This document shows, in pieces, positions 14,823 through 22,946 of a stretch of DNA of 34,856 nucleotides. A program made the position numbers and the translations under genes. Location of the stretch: the NCBI GenBank assembly GCA_000432275.1, contig HF995276.1, forward strand, positions 1 to 34,856. The letters run 5' to 3'. A model generated the notes under the pieces. The model had not been told where the DNA came from. It searched no databases and saw only the letters and a list, made by a program, of their open reading frames with translations. This stretch comes from Proteobacteria bacterium CAG:495. GTDB taxonomy: Bacteria; Pseudomonadota; Alphaproteobacteria; RF32; CAG-239. Numbering within the stretch: the first letter of the stretch is position 1; the number at the start of each line of letters is the position of its first letter.

Positions 14823-16013
14823 TTATTGTCGGTTCCGGCGGGCAATCAGCTCCAGCACGACATCGGAAGCATTTTCGCTCGGCGTCTGTCTGCCTTGGCT
14901 CAAAATTTCCTTGACCTTGTCAAAGCCTTCCATCTGACGTTCGTACAAATCCCCATGTTTCAGAAGCTCCAGAACATATTGGCAAATATTGCCGCAGACG
15001 CAGCGTTCCTGCAACAACTCCGGAATTATCTCGCGGCCGAGCATTATATTTGAAAGATTCACAAACTGAATTTTCATAATCCGGCCGACGATAAACGCAG
15101 TCAGCGGCGAAACCTTGTAGGCAATTATATGCGGAATGCGGGTAATCGCCAGTTCCAACGCAACCGTCCCTGAGGCGGCAATGGCCGCTGACGAGGCTCG
15201 AAAAGCATTATAACGGTCCTGCTGAGTTTCTACCACCTGAAGAGGAAGGCCGCAGTTTTGCGTCATTTCACGCACCCTTTTGGCTACGGTTTTAACCGTA
15301 GGAATGACAAAGAAAAAGTCCTTGTCGTGTTTTAACAGCATTTTGGAGGCTTCAAGAAAAACAGGCAAAAGCTTGGCCACTTCGTTATGACGCGAGCCGG
15401 GAAGCACGGCAATAATCTTTTTGTCGGCGGGAATGCCGTATTTGGCGCGAAAAGCTTCGCCGTCGGCGTGAAGCACCTCACTCTCGATTACGGGATGACC
15501 GACAAACGTCGTTTCCAAATGATAGGGAGTAAAATACTTGGGTTCCTGCGGCAGCAGAGTCATCAGCGCATCAATGTATTTATACATGGTGCGGGCACGT
15601 TTTTTCTTCCAGGCCCAGACCTGCGGCGCGACATAATGCAACTGGGGAATGCCCAGTTTAAGCTTGCGCAGGGCCTTATGCACCCGCGAAGAAAAACTCC
15701 AGCTGTCAATGGTCACGACAATATCCGGCTGAACCTTGCGGATATCGGAAACAGTCTGACGAATGCGGCGCAATACTTTCGGTATGCTGGGAATAACCTC
15801 TACCAGCCCCATAACCGCCAAATCCGAAATATCAAAAACGGATTTTAGCCCCTCAGCCTCCATCGTGTCGCCGCCCAGTCCGAAAAACTCGACATTTCCG
15901 CCGGTTTTGGCACGCAAAGCCCGCATCAGGCGCGACCCAAGCAGATCGCCCGAAGGTTCGCCGGCAATCAGATAAATTTTCAAAGCGCGAGAAGTGTTAT
16001 TTAAGGTAGTCAT
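14823..16013 (-). CDS. lpxB: Lipid-A-disaccharide synthase
   Basis: A 396-residue GT19 glycosyltransferase at the cytosolic face of the inner membrane. It joins UDP-2,3-diacylglucosamine to lipid X to give the tetraacyl disaccharide of lipid A. The N-terminus has the family signature IAGEPSGDLLGSRLM, then FFGLGGDTMEAEG. Later diagnostic stretches are YVAPQVWAWKKKRA, VGHPVIES, LPGSRHNEV and the nucleotide-binding ASGTVALELA. Length is normal. It overlaps the end of lpxI by 17 bases with no convincing ribosome site, indicating translational coupling. A bidirectional terminator lies directly beyond the stop, so it is the last gene of the block. Confidence 0.97.
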   Translation of the reverse strand: MTTLNNTSRALKIYLIAGEPSGDLLGSRLMRALRAKTGGNVEFFGLGGDTMEAEGLKSVFDISDLAVMGLVEVIPSIPKVLRRIRQTVSDIRKVQPDIVVTIDSWSFSSRVHKALRKLKLGIPQLHYVAPQVWAWKKKRARTMYKYIDALMTLLPQEPKYFTPYHLETTFVGHPVIESEVLHADGEAFRAKYGIPADKKIIAVLPGSRHNEVAKLLPVFLEASKMLLKHDKDFFFVIPTVKTVAKRVREMTQNCGLPLQVVETQQDRYNAFRASSAAIAASGTVALELAITRIPHIIAYKVSPLTAFIVGRIMKIQFVNLSNIMLGREIIPELLQERCVCGNICQYVLELLKHGDLYERQMEGFDKVKEILSQGRQTPSENASDVVLELIARRNRQ

Positions 16014-16836
16014 CCGGATTAATCCCCATGATAAAAAGGCCGGCTTTGTCCGCCAGGCGAATTGTTTCGGCTTCGTCTACAATCAAACCGTTGCCGGCAT
16101 GGACTACAATACCGCGTAAACCGCTTTCCTGAGCCCGGCTGACCGAGCGCGGACCAATCGTAGGCAAATCAATCCGCATATCCTGCTGAGGCTTGCGTAA
16201 TTTGACCAGCACCCCGCCGTCTCCTTTACGACGATATTCGCCGCAACGACGGATAAGTTCATCCGTCCCCTCAATTCCTTCAACGCCGAGCACCAGCCCC
16301 TGCTGCACAACCACCGACTGGCCGACGTCCAACTTTCCCAAGGCCAAAGCGACATCAATTCCGCGTCTGATGTCAACCAGCGCCTGTTTATCCGGCTTAT
16401 GATGCCCCAAGATGCCCGGTTTTACCAGCAAATCGGACATAACTTCATGAATACCGCGGACAGTCATTCCTTCAGCTTCAATTTCATTGACCAAAGCCCG
16501 CAGAATACCATCGTCGCCCAGAGCCTTAGCACCGACTTTGGCAAAGAAAGCCGTGGTCCGCAAATCGGGAACCAGGTCAAAAAAACCCGGGCGCTTAATT
16601 GTGCCAATCATAATTACGTCTTGTACTTTTTCTTCGGCGAAACGTTTGAAACCGGTGCCGGCCTGGCCGATGCGTATCCACTGATGAGGAATGTCATCCG
16701 TAATCAAAGCCTTGTCGGCATTACCTTCTATTGCAAGAACAAAAAAATCCCTTCCTTGTGCGGCACAGTGTTCTATAAGCATTTTGGGAATGCTTCCGCC
16801 GCCGGCAATAATGCCTAATTTACGCTGACTGGTCAT
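15997..16836 (-). CDS. lpxI: UDP-2,3-diacylglucosamine diphosphatase LpxI
   Basis: A 279-residue LpxI (formerly DUF1009). It hydrolyses UDP-2,3-diacylglucosamine to lipid X and UMP, replacing the unrelated LpxH of gammaproteobacteria. The N-terminal Rossmann-like domain starts KLGIIAGGGSIP. The C-terminal catalytic domain carries the conserved DMRIDLPTIGPRSV and the GLRGIVVHAGNGLIVD segment. LpxI between lpxA and lpxB is an alphaproteobacterial hallmark and one of the best lineage clues here. It is separated from lpxA by 117 bases containing an imperfect terminator-like hairpin and overlaps lpxB by 17 bases. Confidence 0.95.
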   Translation of the reverse strand: MTSQRKLGIIAGGGSIPKMLIEHCAAQGRDFFVLAIEGNADKALITDDIPHQWIRIGQAGTGFKRFAEEKVQDVIMIGTIKRPGFFDLVPDLRTTAFFAKVGAKALGDDGILRALVNEIEAEGMTVRGIHEVMSDLLVKPGILGHHKPDKQALVDIRRGIDVALALGKLDVGQSVVVQQGLVLGVEGIEGTDELIRRCGEYRRKGDGGVLVKLRKPQQDMRIDLPTIGPRSVSRAQESGLRGIVVHAGNGLIVDEAETIRLADKAGLFIMGINPDDYLK

Positions 16837-16901
16837 AGCTCTGAGGTAACCTTTGAGTGAAGTTGTCTAAATAATGTTATAAAATACATTTTAACAAAAG
16901 A

Positions 16902-16936
16902 ATAGAGGAAAAACGCCAAAGCAGAATTTCCTCTAT
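16902..16936 (-). terminator. Stem-loop between lpxA and lpxI, possible attenuator or weak terminator
   Basis: A perfect 10-bp inverted repeat ATAGAGGAAA (16902-16911) and TTTCCTCTAT (16927-16936) has a 15-base loop. On the minus strand it is followed by a T-rich but interrupted stretch. The AT-rich stem and big loop make full termination doubtful. Confidence 0.35.
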
Positions 16937-16953
16937 CCTGAGATCAGAATACC

Positions 16954-17751
16954 TTATTCGGCAACCATAATCTTGCGGCGGCCCTGGAGAGCTTCGTCAA
17001 TAAACTTAACCTGCTCCATAATCATTTCGTTGTCCTTGAATTTTTCGTGAGCCTGCACCAAACGGTCTTCAAAGGTTCCTTCTTTGCCCTTGAAAATAAA
17101 CATAAAAGCCTTGGTAATAGACTTGACCACGCCTTCGTCGTATCCGCTGCGTTTCAGACCGATGACATTCAGCCCGCGCAGTTTTCCGCGGTCTCCGGTA
17201 ACAATACCAAAAGGAATGACGTCACGGTCAACTCCGGACAATCCGCCAATCATGGCCTTACGGCCGATACGGCAGAACTGGTGAACCGCGGCATTGCCGC
17301 CGATGATGACACCGTCACCCAAACGAACATGTCCGCCAATAACCGCATTATTGGTCATAATCACATTATTGCCGACGACGCAATCGTGAGCAACGTGAGA
17401 GTTAATCATAAACATACCGCCGTCGCCGACCGTGGTTGTAAAATGTTCTTTCGGCGTACCGGCGTGCATGGTAACATTTTCACGAATAATATTATTTTTG
17501 CCGATAATCAGCTTGGCTTCTTCTTTGAATTCGTTGCCATGATCCTGCGGACCGCCGCCGAGGCAGGCGCCGGGAAATACGATGGTTCCCTCACCGACAG
17601 TGGTGTCACCCATAATGGTTACCCGGCCCAGGAGCTGAACGTTCTCACCGATTTTAGCACGAGAGCTAATCCAGCAAAAGGGACCTATTTTGGCAGAAGC
17701 AGCAATTTGGGCTCCGTCTTCAATTACGGCAGTAGGATGAATATCAGTCAT
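16954..17751 (-). CDS. lpxA: UDP-N-acetylglucosamine O-acyltransferase
   Basis: A 265-residue left-handed beta-helix acyltransferase catalysing the first step of lipid A synthesis, transfer of a 3-hydroxyacyl group from ACP to UDP-GlcNAc. Hexapeptide repeats run from residue 3 to about 185 and a helical C-terminus follows. The catalytic base is His122 in SHVAHDCVVG, matching His125 of E. coli. Aligning without gaps puts Gly170 (AMIGGLSG) at the E. coli Gly173 hydrocarbon-ruler position, which suggests a long C14-type acyl chain. An AAGGA ribosome site precedes the ATG. The 244-base spacer from fabZ contains a terminator and a possible promoter, so lpxA probably begins its own transcript. Confidence 0.97.
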   Translation of the reverse strand: MTDIHPTAVIEDGAQIAASAKIGPFCWISSRAKIGENVQLLGRVTIMGDTTVGEGTIVFPGACLGGGPQDHGNEFKEEAKLIIGKNNIIRENVTMHAGTPKEHFTTTVGDGGMFMINSHVAHDCVVGNNVIMTNNAVIGGHVRLGDGVIIGGNAAVHQFCRIGRKAMIGGLSGVDRDVIPFGIVTGDRGKLRGLNVIGLKRSGYDEGVVKSITKAFMFIFKGKEGTFEDRLVQAHEKFKDNEMIMEQVKFIDEALQGRRKIMVAE

Positions 17752-17795
17752 AAAAACTTCCTTTTAGATTGTTGTTAACTTATTTAATGAATAAT

Positions 17796-17824
17796 AATTT
17801 ACAGGAATTAATAATTAGTGTAAA
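17796..17824 (-). promoter_or_regulatory. Possible promoter of lpxA-lpxI-lpxB
   Basis: On the minus strand, TTTACA (17824-17819), a 17-base gap and TAAATT (17801-17796, 4 of 6 to consensus) would give a leader of about 38 bases. It lies in the AT-rich spacer after the fabZ terminator. I see no open frame of coding character in this spacer. Confidence 0.33.
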
Positions 17825-17945
17825 AACACGTTTGGCTACAAAATATTTCGATAAGAGTGCGGCAAACCATCTTTTCTTTACGAACAACGGAAAAATCAGG
17901 CAAAAAAACGCTCTGGCGTTTAATCGGAACAGCAGAAACGAGGCA

Positions 17946-17976
17946 CAAAAAATCCCCCCGAAAATTCGGAGGGATA
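17946..17976 (-). terminator. Rho-independent terminator after fabZ
   Basis: Read on the minus strand, ATCCCTCCGAA pairs with TTCGGGGGGAT (one mismatch), followed by a run of six T. The orientation terminates transcripts leaving fabZ. Confidence 0.75.
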
Positions 17977-17995
17977 CGCTAAAATCTTTATGTGA

Positions 17996-18445
17996 TTATT
18001 TTACGATCATTGCCGTAAATTCAGCTTCGCTGACGGTTTGCCCGTCGACTTTGGTTTCGCCTTTGAAGACAAAAACATTGCGGCGTTCTTTGATTTTTTC
18101 AACATGCATCTTCAGCTGATCGCCGGGTTTAACCGGTTTGCGGAATTTTACGCCGTCAATTGACATAAAGAATACGCCGGCTTTCATTTCCTTGTAATTT
18201 TCCATGCCGGAGATAACCAACGCACCTGCGGTCTGAGCCATTGCTTCAATTTGCAACACGCCGGGCATTACCGGGTTGCCGGGAAAGTGTCCCTGGAAAA
18301 ACTCTTCATTCATGGTTACATTTTTGAGGCCGACGCCTTTTTCACCGGGAACTTCAACTTCCAAACGGTCTACCAGCAAAAACGGGTAACGGTGCGGAAG
18401 CATATCCATAATTTCTTCAACTTGATAAATTTTATTTTCAGACAT
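17996..18445 (-). CDS. fabZ: 3-hydroxyacyl-ACP dehydratase FabZ
   Basis: A 149-residue hot-dog-fold dehydratase that removes water from 3-hydroxyacyl-ACP in fatty acid elongation; it competes with LpxA and LpxD for the same substrate. Diagnostic segments are LPHRYPFLLVDR near the N-terminus and FFQGHFPGNPVMPGVLQIEAMAQ, which contains catalytic His53 and Glu67. The length is normal. The gene lies 23 bases after lpxD and is followed by a terminator, ending the bamA-lpxD-fabZ block. Confidence 0.97.
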   Translation of the reverse strand: MSENKIYQVEEIMDMLPHRYPFLLVDRLEVEVPGEKGVGLKNVTMNEEFFQGHFPGNPVMPGVLQIEAMAQTAGALVISGMENYKEMKAGVFFMSIDGVKFRKPVKPGDQLKMHVEKIKERRNVFVFKGETKVDGQTVSEAEFTAMIVK

Positions 18446-18468
18446 TTGTTATTTCCTTAAATAGAAGA

Positions 18469-19482
18469 TTATTTCTTTCCGGCTTTTTGCAGAAAAGCAA
18501 CTTGGCGCATAAAATCTTTAATGGGTACAGCCGGAGTGCCCATTACAACGGCGCCGGGTTCGATATCGCGCATAATGCCTGATTGAGCGGCAATCTGAGC
18601 TCCGCTGCCGACATTCAAGTGGTCAGCGAAACCGGTTTGTCCACCACAGACAACATAATCACCAAAGGTACAGCTGCCGGCGATGCCGGTTTGAGAAACC
18701 AGAACACAGCCGCGGCCGAGCTTAATGTTATGCGCAACCTGAACCAAATTATCAATACGGCAGCCGTCCCCGATTACCGTATCATCCAAAGCACCGCGGT
18801 CAATACATGTATTGGCGCCGATTTCAACATCATTGCCGATAATAACCCGACCGACCTGCGGAATTTTTTTATGCTGTCCCTGAACAAACAGGAAACCAAA
18901 ACCATCCCAGCCAATGCGTGCACCGCTGTAAACATAGCAGTCATTTCCCATCAGGCAATGGGAGATATGCGCTCCGACGCCAATACGGCAATTGCTGCCG
19001 ATTTCGCACCCGCGGGAAATTACGACATTCGCTTCCAAAATGCAATTGTCGCCGATTTTGACATTGTCCTCCAATACGACGTTGTCGCCGATATAGCAGT
19101 TTTCGCCAATCAACGCTGTTTTGGAAATAACTGCCGACGGGCGGATTTCAGGAACAATTTGGGGCTCCCGATAAAACGCCGTATTCAATTTTAAGAAAGC
19201 CAGGCGAGGATTTTCCGTAGTCAGCTTGATAACGCCGTCGGGGATTGCATCAAGAAGCTCCGGCGTGGTTATGCAGGCGGTTGCACGGATTTCGGATGCT
19301 TTGGCCCTCTGTTTTTTATCATAAAAGAAACAGATGTCCCCTTCTGCCGCAGCAGACATCGTAGCCAGCTCCCTTACTTCAACATCAGCTTTAGAAGCGT
19401 CTTCAACCCGGGCGTCGCAAATTTCAGCAACTTGAGCCAGCGTGAAAGGACCATGGTTTTCATAAAATCTGGTATCGACCAT
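18469..19482 (-). CDS. lpxD: UDP-3-O-acylglucosamine N-acyltransferase
   Basis: A 337-residue trimeric left-handed beta-helix enzyme that N-acylates UDP-3-O-acylglucosamine in the third step of lipid A synthesis. The N-terminal uridine-binding domain (about 1-100) includes GDICFFYDKKQR. Hexapeptide repeats start near PSAVISKTALIGENC and continue to about residue 315. The catalytic His is in DNLVQVAHNIKLG, and GGQTGFADHLNVG is the usual downstream repeat. A C-terminal helix (FMRQVAFLQKAGKK) closes the trimer. It follows bamA after 18 bases; the skp gene often found between them is absent. Confidence 0.97.
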   Translation of the reverse strand: MVDTRFYENHGPFTLAQVAEICDARVEDASKADVEVRELATMSAAAEGDICFFYDKKQRAKASEIRATACITTPELLDAIPDGVIKLTTENPRLAFLKLNTAFYREPQIVPEIRPSAVISKTALIGENCYIGDNVVLEDNVKIGDNCILEANVVISRGCEIGSNCRIGVGAHISHCLMGNDCYVYSGARIGWDGFGFLFVQGQHKKIPQVGRVIIGNDVEIGANTCIDRGALDDTVIGDGCRIDNLVQVAHNIKLGRGCVLVSQTGIAGSCTFGDYVVCGGQTGFADHLNVGSGAQIAAQSGIMRDIEPGAVVMGTPAVPIKDFMRQVAFLQKAGKK

Positions 19483-19500
19483 AATTTCAACTCCTTAAAA

Positions 19501-21762
19501 TTACAAGCGGGTACCGAAGTTAAGTCTGAAGACCTGGGTTTCATCGTAGTCTTCCTTAACAATCGGGAAAGCAAAGTCAATATCAATCTGTCCCATCGGC
19601 GACAGCCACTGGAAGCCAAAACCTGCGGCGACACGCGGACTTGATGAATATTCCACCACCGAGGTATTGATATTGTCCGGTTTACCCAACATACCCATAT
19701 CAACAAAGGTTCTTCCCTTAATGCCCAATTCATCCAAGCCAATCGGGAACATAACCTCACCGCCGGTATACAACATCCAGTTACCGCCGAGGGCATCGTC
19801 CGTATATTTATCACGGGCACCGATACCTGCGACATCAAAACCGCGCAAAGTCGAACCGCCGAGATAATAACGATTGGACAAACGGACATCCTTGCCGCCG
19901 TAACCGGTGATATAACCGGCATTGGCAAACAATTTGAAGGTATAGTAATCAGCCAAGGTATAGTACTGATACAGTTTGGCATCAAATTTCAGGTATTTTT
20001 CGTCTCCGCCGAGGCCGGAAACATCATTGCCGAAGGAAATGAAATATCCTTCTTTGGGATTGAAAGCGCTGTCACGCTTGTCGTAGACAATGGTCTGACC
20101 GACAGAAGAGTCATTGTATTTGCCTGCCTCTTCCTTAATGTAGTAGGAGGCCTCGGAATCAACATTGCTAATCTTGTCCTGACGCAGGGTGTAACGGAAC
20201 TGTTGAGACAAATCGTCCGTATAGTTCCAACCCAGACGCAAACGGCCGCCGGTGCTTTCGCTGTCGTAAGAACCTTCATCCTGATAATCCTGTTCGGTAC
20301 GGAAGAGGTCAAAACCGGCACGCAAACGGCGATTCAGGAAATACGGTTCCGTAAAGCTGACATCATATTCCTGAGAACGCTGCGAAACGCCGATATCCAA
20401 ACCGAGGCGTTGTCCCAGACCGCGGAAGTTGTTTTCGGTTACGCCGGTGCGAACCAGAGCGCCGTTAACAGTAGAGTAACCGACGCCGACATTGAAATAA
20501 CCGGTTGATTTTTCTTCAACATCAACATTGATGTCGGCCTTATTGTCATCTTTGGGCATCGTTTCAATATTGACTTTGCTGAAGTAGTCAAGATTTTCGA
20601 CGTTACGGCGCGAATCTTTAATTTTGGAAACGTTGAAAGCATCGCCTTCGTCAATACGAAATTCGCGGCGAATAACTTTGTCATATGTTCTGGTGTTGCC
20701 GGTAATGTTAATGCGGTCGACGAAAATACGTTCGCCTTCCTTGACATGGAATGTCAAATCAATTTCACCGGCAGCGGTATCTTTTGTCATTTCAGGTTCA
20801 ACATCTACAAAAGCAAAACCTTTTTTGCCCAGTTCGTCGGTCAGCGCCGTGACTGATTTTTCCACCTTATCGGCATTATACCAATCACCGGTTTCCAGCT
20901 GGACCGCAGGTTTGAGCGCCGCAGTGTCAACATCGGCAATATCCGAGGTTATGTCAAGGCTGCGGATTTTATAACGTTTTCCTTCGTCCAGCACAAAGGT
21001 CAGCACAAAAGACTTTTTATCCGGACTCAGTTCGGCAACGGCAGATACGACACGGAAATCGGCATAACCGCGCTTAAAGTAAAAACGGCGCAACAGTTCC
21101 TTGTCGTAATTTGTTTTTTCTGAATCATAATTTTCAGCAGAAGAAAAGATACGATACCAACGGCTTTCTTTGCTCATAATTTCCGATTGCAGGTCATCGT
21201 CGGAATAATGTTTGTTGCCGACGAAATTGACTTTATTAATAGAGGCCAAAGGACCTTCGTCAATTTTAAAAATCAAATCGACACGATTTTGATCGCGTTC
21301 AATAATCTGAGGTTCGACAACTACGGCATAACGCCCGGTACGTTTGTAAATTTCAAGGATACGCTGAACATCTTCCTGAACTTTGGCGCGAGAATAAGTC
21401 GACCGGGGAGCCAACTGCAATTCGCCTTTGAGCATTTCGTCATCGACCTTATCGTTGCCGTCGAACAGAACCTTGTTAATAATAGGATTTTCAGCCACTT
21501 TGATTATCAGCAACCCATCGTTTTTCATATTAAGAGAAACATCGTTGAACAGGCCGGTAGCATAAAGCTGTTTCAGGGAGGCATCCATTTTGGCATCATC
21601 AATAATGGTGTTCTTTTTTATGTCAACATAAGAAAGAACGGTCTCCACTTCAACGCGTTCCAAACCTTCGACTTTGATATCCCGAACATAAACGGAGGCA
21701 GCGCGGACTTCAAAAGCGGCTAGCAGTACAATCAGCATAGTCCATATTTTTAACATTTTCAT
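19501..21762 (-). CDS. bamA: Outer-membrane protein assembly factor BamA
   Basis: A 753-residue Omp85 protein. A signal peptide (MKMLKIWTMLIVLLAAFEVRA) is followed by five POTRA domains to about residue 420, the first beginning VYVRDIKVEGLERVE. A 16-strand beta-barrel follows, with the conserved late motif around NRYYLGGSTLRGFDVAGIG (loop 6, R-G-F). It inserts barrel proteins into the outer membrane. I start at ATG 21762, nine bases after AAGGA; a GTG six bases earlier sits too near the site. The last residues are FRLNFGTRL, so the usual terminal Phe/Trp is Leu. It lies between rseP and lpxD as in many proteobacteria. Confidence 0.96.
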   Translation of the reverse strand: MKMLKIWTMLIVLLAAFEVRAASVYVRDIKVEGLERVEVETVLSYVDIKKNTIIDDAKMDASLKQLYATGLFNDVSLNMKNDGLLIIKVAENPIINKVLFDGNDKVDDEMLKGELQLAPRSTYSRAKVQEDVQRILEIYKRTGRYAVVVEPQIIERDQNRVDLIFKIDEGPLASINKVNFVGNKHYSDDDLQSEIMSKESRWYRIFSSAENYDSEKTNYDKELLRRFYFKRGYADFRVVSAVAELSPDKKSFVLTFVLDEGKRYKIRSLDITSDIADVDTAALKPAVQLETGDWYNADKVEKSVTALTDELGKKGFAFVDVEPEMTKDTAAGEIDLTFHVKEGERIFVDRINITGNTRTYDKVIRREFRIDEGDAFNVSKIKDSRRNVENLDYFSKVNIETMPKDDNKADINVDVEEKSTGYFNVGVGYSTVNGALVRTGVTENNFRGLGQRLGLDIGVSQRSQEYDVSFTEPYFLNRRLRAGFDLFRTEQDYQDEGSYDSESTGGRLRLGWNYTDDLSQQFRYTLRQDKISNVDSEASYYIKEEAGKYNDSSVGQTIVYDKRDSAFNPKEGYFISFGNDVSGLGGDEKYLKFDAKLYQYYTLADYYTFKLFANAGYITGYGGKDVRLSNRYYLGGSTLRGFDVAGIGARDKYTDDALGGNWMLYTGGEVMFPIGLDELGIKGRTFVDMGMLGKPDNINTSVVEYSSSPRVAAGFGFQWLSPMGQIDIDFAFPIVKEDYDETQVFRLNFGTRL

Positions 21763-21802
21763 GTTCACAAATCCTTATTGTAGTTAACGGTGGAGCTCCG
21801 GT

Positions 21803-22933
21803 TTAGGAGAACCATCTGTGAAACAAACGTGCAAAATCATTATAAGTCGCAAATACCATCAAAGAGATAATCAAGAACAATCCGAACTTGAAAACATAGT
21901 CTTTGACTGTTTCGTTCAGCTCTTTGCCGGTCACAATCTCAATGAGGTAAATCACGACGTGACCACCGTCGAGCAAAGGAATCGGAAAGAGGTTAATCAG
22001 CCCCAAATTGATTGACAACAAGGCTGCAAAAATAAGTAAATCAAGAAATCCGCTTTGTTTGCTGATGTCTCCCGACATCTCGGCTATACGGATGATGCCC
22101 CCTACCTCGTCCGCATCGCGCTTGCCGGTAATCATCTGGCCGACACCGCGCAGCGTCATTTCGGTTATGCGCCAAGTCTCCAGAGTTGCATCGCGGAACG
22201 CGGCCGCCAAAGATATCTGACTGGGCTGAACCTCTACGATATTTACAGAGCGAATCCCCAGCATGGCTTTGGGCTCGGCAGGCTGGTTGACTTCTTCTTC
22301 CAGAGGAATGACTTTCAGCGGAAAAGAAAGAGTGATAAGCTGTTCGCCGCGCTTGATTTCGAGGCTGACTTTTTCAGCGGTATTCATATCAACTTCCTGA
22401 CGAACTTCGGCAAAACTGTTGACGGCCTTTCCGTTAACTTTGAGAATACGGTCTCCGGCCAAGACGCCAGCCTGTTCGGCAGCACCGCCTTTAATGACCT
22501 CGCCGACCACGGCCGGAAAGTCCACTTTTCCCAAAAAGAAAAAGACACCGGCAAAAACCAATATGGCAAACACGTAGTTGGCAGCCGGCCCGGCAATAAC
22601 TATGGCCAGCTTTTTAAACGGGTTTTGAAAAGCGAAAGCATACTTTTTGTCCTCTTCCGCAACCGAGGCGCTTTCATCCGTTGAACTGGCGGCATCGCCA
22701 TCACCCAAGAATTTGCAGTATCCGCCTAAAGGAATCGCGCAAATTTTCCATTCGGTACCGGAACGGTCGGTAAAACCCCAGAGCTTTTTGCCGAATCCGA
22801 TTGAAAACTCGTCAACCTTAACGCCGGTAAACTTGGCCATAAGATAGTGGCCAAGTTCGTGAACAAATACCAAAACACCTAATAAGACGATAAACGGGAC
22901 GACATAATAGACCGCATTAATCAACCATTCCAT
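21803..22933 (-). CDS. rseP: RIP-family site-2 zinc metalloprotease RseP
   Basis: A 376-residue intramembrane protease. The zinc-binding HELGH is at residues 25-29 in the first membrane helix. The second half of the active site is in NLGLINLFPIPLLDGGH near the C-terminus. One PDZ domain (about 120-200: EVIKGGAAEQAGVLAGDRILKVNG) lies in between, whereas E. coli RseP has two. Role: cutting the transmembrane part of an anti-sigma factor or remnant signal peptides. It is 13 bases downstream of cdsA; dxr, which commonly separates cdsA and rseP, is not present. bamA follows after 40 bases. Confidence 0.95.
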   Translation of the reverse strand: MEWLINAVYYVVPFIVLLGVLVFVHELGHYLMAKFTGVKVDEFSIGFGKKLWGFTDRSGTEWKICAIPLGGYCKFLGDGDAASSTDESASVAEEDKKYAFAFQNPFKKLAIVIAGPAANYVFAILVFAGVFFFLGKVDFPAVVGEVIKGGAAEQAGVLAGDRILKVNGKAVNSFAEVRQEVDMNTAEKVSLEIKRGEQLITLSFPLKVIPLEEEVNQPAEPKAMLGIRSVNIVEVQPSQISLAAAFRDATLETWRITEMTLRGVGQMITGKRDADEVGGIIRIAEMSGDISKQSGFLDLLIFAALLSINLGLINLFPIPLLDGGHVVIYLIEIVTGKELNETVKDYVFKFGLFLIISLMVFATYNDFARLFHRWFS

Positions 22934-22946
22934 AATAACAATACCT

